43,768 nucleotides of DNA. It comes from Candidatus Saganbacteria bacterium (lineage in GTDB: Bacteria; Margulisbacteria; WOR-1; JAPLLA01). The notes beneath the pieces are model-generated. The model was not told where the DNA came from and did no database searches. It saw nothing but the letters and a program-made list of their open reading frames with translations. The stretch's first letter is position 1. Every line of letters starts with the position of its first letter. The stretch spans positions 1 to 43,768 of the forward strand of contig JAPLLA010000053.1 of assembly GCA_026387795.1 (NCBI GenBank), read 5' to 3'. Below are positions 1 to 7,428 of this stretch, one piece after another. Position numbers and translations under genes: made by a program.

Positions 1-1829
1 TTAGAAAGATGCTTTTGGCCATGGGAGAAGATCTTCGCATTATTATTGTTAAATTGGCGGACCGTCTCCACAATATGCAGACCTTAAAATATCTACCGCT
101 CCCCAAACAAAAAGAAACAGCCCTGGAAACCAGGGAGATTTTTGCTCCATTGGCGCACCGCTTGGGAATGTGGCGGCTGAAATGGGAGCTGGAAGATTTA
201 AGTTTCCGTTACTTGGATCCGGATAAATTTGAGGAAATGCGGGTAAAGGTGGTAGAAAGCAGGAAGCAGCGCGAATTGTACGTAGCAGATTTTATCCAGA
301 AGATAAAAGAACAGCTTGCCAAGGTAGTGGTAGATGGGGATGTTTATGGCAGGCCAAAGCATTTTTTCAGCATTTACCGGAAAATGGTAGACCAAAACCT
401 GGAATTTGACGAGCTATATGATTTGTTGGCAGTTAGGATTATTGTTTCTACTGTTAAAGATTGTTATGCGGTACTGGGGATTATCCATGCGGTTTGGAAA
501 CCGATCCCAGGCCGGTTTAGGGATTATATTGCTATGCCAAAAAGCAATGGTTACCAGTCTTTGCATACTACGGTGATTGGGGTAGGCGGAAAACCTGTAG
601 AAGTGCAGATCAGGACCAAAGAGATGCATAGCGTGGCAGAATATGGGATTGCCGCGCATTGGAGATATAAAGAAGGGGAGACAGATAAGTCCCTGGATTT
701 GAAAATGTCTTGGCTCAGGCAGATGATTGAGTGGCAAAAAGACCTCAAAGATGCCAAAGATTTTATGGAGAATTTTAAGATCGATCTTTTTACTGACGAG
801 GTTTTTGTTTTTTCTCCAAAAGGTGCGGTGATTGACTTGCCGGTAGATGCTACTCCGATTGATTTTGCTTATCAAGTGCATACCGAAGTCGGACACCGCT
901 GCGTAGAGGAAAAAATAAACGGCAGGATTGTTCCTTTGGAGCATAAACTTAAAAACGGCGATATTGTAGAGATTATTACCGGAAAATTAAATAACCCCAG
1001 CTTAGACTGGCTGAATATTGTTAAAACCTCTTCTGCACGAACCAAAATAAAGAGCTATTTTAAAAAGCAAAAAAGAGAGGAAAATATCGAGCGCGGTAAA
1101 AAATCAATCGAGGAAGAGCTAAGAAAACTGGGGTTGCCGATTAAGAATTTGATGGAAGGAGAAGCCTTTGAGCGGATGCTAAAAGAGTTCCGCTTTGGTT
1201 CCCCTGAAGAAATTTTGGTCACGGTTGGTTACGGAGAGCTTTCACCTTACCAGGTAGCAAAATTTTTAGGTAAACACTGGCAAGGTAAAAAAGATTTGTC
1301 CGCAGGCAAAAAAGAACCCACTGAAGTAAAAGGCCGTGTTCGGTCAAAGAAAAAAGGCCAAGCAGTTAAAGTAACCGGTTTAGACAATGTATTGGTTCGC
1401 TTTTCCAAATGCTGCTGGCCCATTCCCGGAGATGCGGTAATCGGGTTTGTAACCAAAGGTAGAGGAGTGGCAGTGCACAGGCTGGATTGCCTAAATGTTG
1501 TGAATGTAGCAGCAGGCAAGGAAAAAAAAGTACAAGTAGAATGGGATGCGCTTATGGATCAGTCTTATCCTGTAGAAATAGAGGTGGAATCTTTTGACCG
1601 GGTAGGGGTTTTTAAGGATATTTTGGCCCAGATTGCGGAAACAGGGACCAATGTGGTTTCCGCAAACGTAAAGAGTAAGAGGGGTAGCAAGGCTTTTATC
1701 AGTTTGGTTCTGGATTTAAAAGATACGGAACACCTTGCCAGGGTACTAAAATCAGTGCGCAGTGTTTCCGATGTTTACGATGCTTACCGGAGCGATATAG
1801 CTCGAGGCAAAAAAAGAACTGTGTTATAA
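1..1829 (+). CDS. rel: RelA/SpoT-family (p)ppGpp synthetase/hydrolase, 5' partial
   Basis: Bifunctional alarmone enzyme family that makes and/or degrades (p)ppGpp from GTP/GDP and ATP in the stringent response. The reading frame is open from the first codon of the window (RKMLLAMGEDLRI), so the N-terminal part of the HD hydrolase domain, including its HDxxED motif, lies outside. Counting from the first internal Met: HD tail 1-30 (KLADRLHNMQTL), synthetase domain about 105-215 (GRPKHFFSIYRKM, then YDLLAVRIIV and the RFRDYIAMPKSNGYQSLHTTV region), TGS domain about 265-325, a Cys-containing RIS/CC region about 455-500 (FSKCCWPIPGD) and a C-terminal ACT domain about 515-595. This is the long Rel architecture. 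Whether hydrolase activity is kept cannot be judged here. holB begins 19 nt downstream. Confidence 0.95.
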   Translation, partial: RKMLLAMGEDLRIIIVKLADRLHNMQTLKYLPLPKQKETALETREIFAPLAHRLGMWRLKWELEDLSFRYLDPDKFEEMRVKVVESRKQRELYVADFIQKIKEQLAKVVVDGDVYGRPKHFFSIYRKMVDQNLEFDELYDLLAVRIIVSTVKDCYAVLGIIHAVWKPIPGRFRDYIAMPKSNGYQSLHTTVIGVGGKPVEVQIRTKEMHSVAEYGIAAHWRYKEGETDKSLDLKMSWLRQMIEWQKDLKDAKDFMENFKIDLFTDEVFVFSPKGAVIDLPVDATPIDFAYQVHTEVGHRCVEEKINGRIVPLEHKLKNGDIVEIITGKLNNPSLDWLNIVKTSSARTKIKSYFKKQKREENIERGKKSIEEELRKLGLPIKNLMEGEAFERMLKEFRFGSPEEILVTVGYGELSPYQVAKFLGKHWQGKKDLSAGKKEPTEVKGRVRSKKKGQAVKVTGLDNVLVRFSKCCWPIPGDAVIGFVTKGRGVAVHRLDCLNVVNVAAGKEKKVQVEWDALMDQSYPVEIEVESFDRVGVFKDILAQIAETGTNVVSANVKSKRGSKAFISLVLDLKDTEHLARVLKSVRSVSDVYDAYRSDIARGKKRTVL

Positions 1830-1848
1830 TATCATAAAGGAGTTTAGG

Positions 1849-2667
1849 GTGTATTGGGTAGATTTACAGGGTGGGACAAGAGCAAAAAAGATTCTACAAG
1901 GGATCCTTTTTTCAAAAAGGATTGCCAATGCTTATCTTTTTACCGGATTTGATACGGCAGTTAAATTAAACCACGCACGTTTTTTTGGAAAAACCCTCTT
2001 ATGTCTAAAACAAGGGGTCCAGCCCTGCGGCGAATGTATTGCTTGCCAAAAGTTTGAAAAAGGGGTGCATCCTGATTTTATTTCTATTGAGCCCGAAGGT
2101 GCTTCTTTGAAAATCGAACAGATCAGGCAGCTTAAAAAGTCTCTTAATTATGGCCCAAACGAAGGAAATTATTTGGTGGTTTTGGTTGATGCTTCCGATA
2201 CCATGACCCCTGAAGCGGCCAATGGTTTTTTGAAAGGTTTGGAAGAGCCGGTAAAGGGTGTGGTTTTTATTCTTTTGGCTGCCAGGGAAGAAGGCCTTCC
2301 TTTAACTATTGTCTCGCGTTGCCAAAAAATAGTTTTTGGCGAAGAAGTGGCAAGTAGTGTTTTGGGTTGCGATTTTATTGACCAATTGGAAGCAGTAGAG
2401 GCAAAAGGGGTTGTTGCTAAAATGGATTTATCGGAAACACTTTTGCAAATAGAAGCAGGCCCAGGAGAAGTTATTTTAAGCCTTATTGCCGAGCAAGGTA
2501 AGCGGTTGCGTAGAATAACGGACCAGCAGGATTTATCCCGTGGGATCAGGAATATGAGATTGTTGTTTGATGCTTTTAGAAAAACAAATTTACATCTTAA
2601 TAACCGCTTACTCCTAGAATCAGTGGTTTTAAAGTGGGGGAGAGAATATGAAACATTTAGCAATTAG
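1849..2667 (+). CDS. holB: DNA polymerase III delta' subunit (clamp loader)
   Basis: Clamp-loader subunit that helps DnaX and HolA open the beta clamp. The GTG start at 1849 is set by AAAGGAG at 1836-1842, 6 nt upstream. The 272-aa protein has the AAA+ N-terminal fold with a Cys4 zinc module (C-x8-C-x2-C-x2-C around residues 52-66, ending PCGECIAC), a Walker B-like stretch (YLVVLVDASD) and the clamp-loader SRC motif (IVSRCQKI). The Walker A region is degenerate (GFDTAVKLN in place of GxxGxGKT), as expected for a delta' subunit that does not hydrolyse ATP. It overlaps ricT by 20 nt. An adjacent holB-ricT pair is known from other bacteria, including Bacillus (holB-yaaT). Confidence 0.88.
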   Translation: MYWVDLQGGTRAKKILQGILFSKRIANAYLFTGFDTAVKLNHARFFGKTLLCLKQGVQPCGECIACQKFEKGVHPDFISIEPEGASLKIEQIRQLKKSLNYGPNEGNYLVVLVDASDTMTPEAANGFLKGLEEPVKGVVFILLAAREEGLPLTIVSRCQKIVFGEEVASSVLGCDFIDQLEAVEAKGVVAKMDLSETLLQIEAGPGEVILSLIAEQGKRLRRITDQQDLSRGIRNMRLLFDAFRKTNLHLNNRLLLESVVLKWGREYETFSN

Positions 2668-3316
2668 ACTCCGGAAATTTGGAAGGATTTGTCCGATTGC
2701 GGGATATAAGGAAGAAGCGATCAAAATCGGGGCGCTTGTTATTGTCATGACAGACAGAGGAGAAGAGATCGGCCAAATTATCGGTTTTGAGCGTGGGCTT
2801 CCTCATACTGTATCCAAAGATGTCCGCTTGAAAAAGGTTTTACGTTACGCTACCGAACAAGACGTGTTAAAGGCCAAAGAGCTAATTGATCGGGAAGAAC
2901 AGGCGCTAAAACTTGCTTTTCAAAAAGTCCAGGAATATGAAATTCCGGTTAAACTGGTCAATGTGGAGATTTTGTTTGACGGCCAAAAAGCGATTTTTTA
3001 TTATAAGCTTCAGCAAGAAAAAAAATCCCCCAATTTAAAACTAATCAGCAGGGACATATCCGATCAATTAAAAATACGCGTTGATTTTAAACAAGTCAGT
3101 CCCAGGGATGAAGCACGTTTTATCGGCGGACTGGGACCTTGCGGTAGGCCGCTTTGCTGCGCGACTTGGTTGGATAAACCCAAACATATCACGGTTAAAA
3201 TGGTGAAAGAGCAGGGCTTTTCCCTTAGCCCGCTACGTACTTCGGGTATTTGCGGCAGGTTAATGTGCTGCCTGGGATACGAACATGAAGGTGGGGCAAA
3301 AGAGGAGAAAAAATAA
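2648..3316 (+). CDS. ricT: PSP1-domain protein RicT (YaaT-like)
   Basis: PSP1 C-terminal domain protein of the RicT/YaaT family. In Bacillus, RicT acts in the RicAFT complex that carries Fe-S clusters and influences RNase Y-dependent RNA processing; the role here is inferred from homology. The 222-aa protein carries the two diagnostic cysteine clusters, GGLGPCGRPLCCATW and GICGRLMCCLGYE near the C terminus, both C-x4-CC. ATG 2648 is inside the holB 3' end (GGGGGAGAGAAT upstream acts as ribosome site), and the stop overlaps the HIT gene start as TAATG, so translation is probably coupled through holB-ricT-HIT. Confidence 0.9.
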   Translation: MKHLAIRLRKFGRICPIAGYKEEAIKIGALVIVMTDRGEEIGQIIGFERGLPHTVSKDVRLKKVLRYATEQDVLKAKELIDREEQALKLAFQKVQEYEIPVKLVNVEILFDGQKAIFYYKLQQEKKSPNLKLISRDISDQLKIRVDFKQVSPRDEARFIGGLGPCGRPLCCATWLDKPKHITVKMVKEQGFSLSPLRTSGICGRLMCCLGYEHEGGAKEEKK

Positions 3317-3660
3317 TGCCGGACTGTCTGTTTTGTAAAATCGCAAACAAACAAATTCCATCGGAAGTGGTTTATGAGGATGACCGGGTCTTGGCATTTA
3401 AAGACAGTTCTCCCCAGGCACCGGTACACATTCTTTTAATCCCAAAAGAGCACATTGCTTCTACGACTGAGTTGGGAGAGAAGTTTAGCCATGTTGCAAA
3501 GGATCTGTTTGCGGCTGTTCCGAAAGTTGCAAGTAAATTTTCTTTGTTGCCAAAAGGTTTTAGAGTGGTGATTAATCAGGGTCCCCATGCAGGTCAGGCG
3601 GTAGACCATCTTCATCTGCATATTTTGGGTGGTAGACAGATGCATTGGCCGCCGGGATAG
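3316..3660 (+). CDS. HIT-family nucleotide hydrolase (HinT-like)
   Basis: Histidine triad protein of the HinT/PKCI branch, which usually hydrolyses adenosine phosphoramidates. At 114 aa it has the family length. The N-terminal zinc-type motif is present (DCLFCKIANKQIPS), as is the catalytic triad near residue 100 (DHLHLHILGG, pattern HxHxHxx). It starts on the TAATG overlap with ricT and stops at TAG, followed by a short A/T-rich inverted repeat (3663-3714) before rpsU. The exact substrate cannot be predicted. Confidence 0.92.
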   Translation: MPDCLFCKIANKQIPSEVVYEDDRVLAFKDSSPQAPVHILLIPKEHIASTTELGEKFSHVAKDLFAAVPKVASKFSLLPKGFRVVINQGPHAGQAVDHLHLHILGGRQMHWPPG

Positions 3661-3662
3661 GG

Positions 3663-3714
3663 AAAATGACCAATGACTAACATTTGTCATTTTTAATTTG
3701 TCATTTGACATTAT
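3663..3714. repeat. A/T-rich inverted repeat with TGTCATTT units
   Basis: Between the HIT gene and rpsU, AAATGAC/AATGAC on the left can pair with two GTCATTT units on the right. It resembles the low-complexity inverted repeats at 9764-9843, 16199-16283 and 37650-37773 in style but not in sequence. Confidence 0.5.
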
Positions 3715-3735
3715 TTTAAGAGGGGAGGGATAGAG

Positions 3736-3930
3736 ATGGCAGATGTTGAAAGAAGACAAGGGGAATCGATTGAAAAGGTGCTGCGCAAATTTAAAATGAG
3801 TTTGCGTAAAGAAGGGCTTTTGGATGAAATCAGGAAAAGGGAGTTTTACGAAAAACCAAGCCAGCGTCGCAGGAAAAAAGAAGCGACGGCAAAGATGAAA
3901 GAACATAAAAGACAGCAAAGCGATTTTTAA
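3736..3930 (+). CDS. rpsU: 30S ribosomal protein S21
   Basis: Small-subunit protein bS21, located near the anti-Shine-Dalgarno end of 16S rRNA. The 64-aa product has the family layout: an acidic/REGESIEK-like start (VERRQGESIEKVLRKFK), a helix with KEGLLDEIRKREFYEKPS, and an Arg/Lys-rich tail (QRRRKKEATAKMKEHKRQ). A strong purine-rich ribosome site (GAGGGGAGGG) precedes ATG 3736. The stop codon overlaps the start of lptF as TAATG, so rpsU appears to be co-translated with an LPS export gene. Confidence 0.95.
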   Translation: MADVERRQGESIEKVLRKFKMSLRKEGLLDEIRKREFYEKPSQRRRKKEATAKMKEHKRQQSDF

Positions 3931-5021
3931 TGCGTTTCCCTTTAAAGTTTAAAATCCTGGATAAATATGTTTTATGGGAGCTCCTTGGCCCTTTTGCGGT
4001 TGGGATCTGCGGATTTCTAATGGTTATGATCACGGATTTTCTTTTTACTTATACGGACCTCATCATTAACAAGGGGGTCCCTTTTATGGCAGTGCTTAAG
4101 CTGCTGCTTTTTAAAATCCCGGCTATTTTGGTTTTGACCTTTCCTGTAGCCACTCTTTTTGCTACTGCGATGGCTTTGGGCCGTCTCTCTTTTGACAATG
4201 AAATCATTGCTTTGCGTACCAGTGGCACAAGCTTGCTTAGGTTGAGCCTGCCGATTTTCTGTTTTTCTTTGCTGGTAAGTGGGGCCTCTTTTGTGTTAAA
4301 CGAAAAAGTAGTGCCCTACAGCAATCGCATTTCGGAAGAAATTGTCCAGCAAGTAGTTTTACAAAAACCCATTTTACAGATAAGAGAAAACGTTTTTTTT
4401 AACGATAGCCAAAACCGTTTTTATTATGTTAAAAATGTGGATGAAAAAAATAATAGCATGGAAGGAATTATGGTCTATGAGGTTGGCCCCGATCTTTTTC
4501 CGCGCTTGGTTTTGGCCAATAAAGGGACATTTAAAAACCTGCTATGGACGTTGGATGAAGGGAAAATCCATCAGTTTGATCAAAAAGGATTCGTGGAAAA
4601 AGAGATCGCTTTTAGTAATCTAAAAATCCGTGTCAACCAGGACATACTGCGTCCAGGATCACAGAAGAGTACCGAACAAATGAACGCTGCGGAACTGGGA
4701 AAAATGATTGCAGATTTTAAAAATAGCGGCTTAAAGACTTCTGCGCTGGTGGTAGACTTGTATATGAAATATTCTGTGCCGCTTACTTGTTTTGTGTTTG
4801 CTTTAATAGGAATTCCCTTGAGTTTGGTTGGAATCCGTAGTAACCGTACTTGGGGAATGATATTATGTATTGTGTTGATGTTTACTTTTTATGTTTTTGC
4901 TTCGGTCTTTCGTTCTTTTGGCAGAGGAGATTTTATTCTCCCATTTTTTGCGGCTTGGGGGCCGCAGCTGCTTTTTGGTGGATGGGGTGCAGGGTTATTG
5001 TGGCTTAAAAACGCAAGGTAA
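3930..5021 (+). CDS. lptF: LPS export ABC transporter permease, LptF/LptG family (YjgP/YjgQ)
   Basis: Inner-membrane permease half that pairs with a second LptF/G protein and LptB to pull lipopolysaccharide out of the inner membrane. The 363-aa product has the YjgP/YjgQ layout: three N-terminal membrane helices (residues about 15-115, with FPVATLFATAMALGRLSFDNEIIALRTSG as the conserved cytoplasmic coupling stretch), a periplasmic beta domain about 120-270, and three C-terminal helices. The partner permease is on the other strand at 14411-13314. Assignment to F rather than G is arbitrary. It starts on TAATG with rpsU and is followed 4 nt later by the TPR gene. Confidence 0.9.
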   Translation: MRFPLKFKILDKYVLWELLGPFAVGICGFLMVMITDFLFTYTDLIINKGVPFMAVLKLLLFKIPAILVLTFPVATLFATAMALGRLSFDNEIIALRTSGTSLLRLSLPIFCFSLLVSGASFVLNEKVVPYSNRISEEIVQQVVLQKPILQIRENVFFNDSQNRFYYVKNVDEKNNSMEGIMVYEVGPDLFPRLVLANKGTFKNLLWTLDEGKIHQFDQKGFVEKEIAFSNLKIRVNQDILRPGSQKSTEQMNAAELGKMIADFKNSGLKTSALVVDLYMKYSVPLTCFVFALIGIPLSLVGIRSNRTWGMILCIVLMFTFYVFASVFRSFGRGDFILPFFAAWGPQLLFGGWGAGLLWLKNAR

Positions 5022-5025
5022 AAAC

Positions 5026-7428
5026 ATGGATAATTTAGAAAAAATTCAGAACCAGCTTAAGAGCCGTCCCTATGATCCGGTACTGCTCATGTCCTTGGGT
5101 AGAATTTTGATTGGCAGGGGAGAGTTTAAGGCTGCCAAGAACGAATACCGCTTAGCCGTACTTTATAACCCGCATATAGAATCGGAAGTGTTGCTTGATT
5201 TTGAAAGCCAAATTAAAGAAAAACCGGGCCAAAACGGACTCTGCATGGCTTTGGCGGAATTTCTCTTGTCTTTGGGCAGTGTGGATTTGGCGGTTTTGGA
5301 ATTGGAAGAGTTGTTGGAAAATGTGCCGCAGTTATCAGAAGTTTATAACCTCTTGGGGAGACTCTACATTAAACTTGACCGTATTGATGATGCGATTATT
5401 CTTCTAGAAAAAGCATTGGAATTAAAGCTCCGGGATGTGTTTTTGGTGGAGCTTTTAGCAGGTGCATATGTGGAAAAGGGGAGGTTGGAAGAAGCAGTAG
5501 ATCTTTACGAAGAAGTTTTGTCTGAGACACAAGGAAATAAAAGGATTTTACGCACTTTAGGGGAACTCTATACCCGACTTTCCAAGTTTGAAAGAGCTGC
5601 AGACCATTACCATACCATGCTAACGGATGATTCCCAGGTAGTATCTGAAGTTATTCAGCATTTGGAAGAATTGCTTAGAAAATGCGGAGAGAGTGTTTAT
5701 ATCCGTGAAATATTGGGTGATGTTTATTTGCGTGCGGTTAAACCGGATGAAGCAGTTAAACTCTACAGGGAGATCGTGGTTTTAGAGCGGGGACGTAGGG
5801 ATGAAATTATTGCAAAATATCGCAGGATTTTAAAAACTTATCCGGAGCATTTTAATGCTTCGGTAGGTTTGGCCGAGGCTCTAACAGTCAAGGGGGAATT
5901 TAGTGAAGCGGTTAAAATTTACGAGTCTTTACTGAAGAAGCATCCGGAAGAAACAGATCTATTGGTGGATGAGTTAAAGATGGTATTAGAGGCTTGTCCT
6001 GATCAGGTATTGGCGCATCATGCTTTGGCAGAAGCTTATTTTATAAAAGGCCTTTTACAGGAAGGGACAGCAGAGCTGGCTTGTGCCCTGGCATTGGACA
6101 GCGAATTAGCCGACCAGGTCATAAAAAAGTGTCGGGAAGTATTAAAGACCTATCCGCATCTTTTAAATGTAAAAGTGGTGTTGGGGCAGGCTTACTTGCG
6201 CAAGGGAGAGGCCAAAGAAGCAATTAACATTGCACAAGAGACCCAAGTTTTAGAACCCCAATTTGCCGCGGCCAGTGTTTTATTGGGAGATGCATATTCT
6301 TTTTTAGGAGAAACCCAGCCTGCAGAAGAAGCATTTTTATCTGCGTTAAAATCCACTCCTTATGACTTGAAAATCCAGGCAAAATATAAGGGATTAAAAG
6401 AAAAGGAAATTGAAAAAGAAATCCAAGGCCTTAAAAACAGGATTATAGGTGATGAATGGAGGATTTCTTTGCACTTGGATTTAGGCAAACACCTTTTTAC
6501 GCTTGGCAAAATAGAAGATGCTGTGGAAGAGCTGCAACTGGCGGCCAAAGACCACAGTCGCAGCGCTTTTGCTTATAATTTATTGGGGCTTTGTTTCAAG
6601 GAAAACGGACAATTCCATATTGCTTTGGAGCAGTTTAAAAAAGCCTTAGAAAACCTTCCCCCAGAACTTAGGGAGTTTGGCAAAATTGCCCAGCTCAATA
6701 TGGGGGGGGCTTACGAAGCCTTGGGGTTACTCATGAAAGCAGTTTCAACCTACGAAGGAGTGATGGGAGAGGATGTTCGTTTTGTAAGCCTTAAAGAAAA
6801 AATCCGGGATCTAAAAACCAGTAAGCTTTCTACTTTACGCAGCCGGTGTTTGGTTTGCATTTTAAGTAACCTGCAAGATAAAAAAATTATTGCGTTCTGG
6901 GGTAGAAGAACCAGGGTCAATAGCTTAAAAAAAGAAGAAGAACTAAGCATCTCGTTTGGCCAAGAACACAATAATAACGGTTTTGATCTTTTTATGAAGG
7001 GTATGTATGAAGGGGCAAAAGAAGAATTTTCTCTGGCAGTGCAGCTGGATGCCGGTTTTGCTACGGCTTTAAATAATTTAGGGGTAGTTTATTTGTTGGA
7101 GGGAAAAACCGAAGATGCACACGTTTGTTTTACAGGCGCACGGGAAAAAGAGGCGGACGTGGTTATTGCTTTAAACAATATTGGGGTCGCACATTTGATT
7201 AAAGGAGACTATGAAAAAGCCCTGAAGAATCTTGAGGCGGCACGTAAATTGGCAGGGCCAAACTCTGCTCTCAGTATAAATTTAGGGGATACCTACTTTT
7301 TGCTTGGAAGGGTGGAAGAAGCTTTTAAGGCTTATAAAGAGGTTCCGGATTTGGATGTATTGTCTGATTTTGTCTCACGCCGTCTAATGTTTCGTACTCC
7401 TCAAGGGCCTATTCATGTTCCCCAATAA
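5026..7428 (+). CDS. TPR-repeat protein
   Basis: An 800-aa protein made almost entirely of tetratricopeptide helices, for example AYVEKGRLEEAVDLYEEVL, ALNNIGVAHLIKGDYEKALKNL and LGDTYFLLGRVEEAFKAYKEV. No signal peptide or catalytic motif is visible, so it is probably a cytoplasmic or membrane-associated scaffold. The ATG at 5026 (MDNLEKIQNQ), 4 nt after the lptF stop, is preferred to an in-frame upstream start inside lptF. Residues about 605-640 break the TPR pattern with a basic, Cys-containing stretch (RSRCLVCILSNLQDKK). Its 3' end overlaps lptD by 14 nt. The position suggests a role in envelope assembly, but that is only context. Confidence 0.85.
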   Translation: MDNLEKIQNQLKSRPYDPVLLMSLGRILIGRGEFKAAKNEYRLAVLYNPHIESEVLLDFESQIKEKPGQNGLCMALAEFLLSLGSVDLAVLELEELLENVPQLSEVYNLLGRLYIKLDRIDDAIILLEKALELKLRDVFLVELLAGAYVEKGRLEEAVDLYEEVLSETQGNKRILRTLGELYTRLSKFERAADHYHTMLTDDSQVVSEVIQHLEELLRKCGESVYIREILGDVYLRAVKPDEAVKLYREIVVLERGRRDEIIAKYRRILKTYPEHFNASVGLAEALTVKGEFSEAVKIYESLLKKHPEETDLLVDELKMVLEACPDQVLAHHALAEAYFIKGLLQEGTAELACALALDSELADQVIKKCREVLKTYPHLLNVKVVLGQAYLRKGEAKEAINIAQETQVLEPQFAAASVLLGDAYSFLGETQPAEEAFLSALKSTPYDLKIQAKYKGLKEKEIEKEIQGLKNRIIGDEWRISLHLDLGKHLFTLGKIEDAVEELQLAAKDHSRSAFAYNLLGLCFKENGQFHIALEQFKKALENLPPELREFGKIAQLNMGGAYEALGLLMKAVSTYEGVMGEDVRFVSLKEKIRDLKTSKLSTLRSRCLVCILSNLQDKKIIAFWGRRTRVNSLKKEEELSISFGQEHNNNGFDLFMKGMYEGAKEEFSLAVQLDAGFATALNNLGVVYLLEGKTEDAHVCFTGAREKEADVVIALNNIGVAHLIKGDYEKALKNLEAARKLAGPNSALSINLGDTYFLLGRVEEAFKAYKEVPDLDVLSDFVSRRLMFRTPQGPIHVPQ

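Noticed and set aside
414-944. Long opposite-strand frames inside rel, proS, pgk and other genes
   Set aside because: They lie entirely opposite well-conserved genes, lack ribosome sites and have no recognisable motifs.
1825-1830. TATAAT at the end of rel as a holB promoter
   Set aside because: It overlaps the rel stop region, has no -35 partner at 16-18 nt, and holB has a good ribosome site within a compact operon; probably chance.
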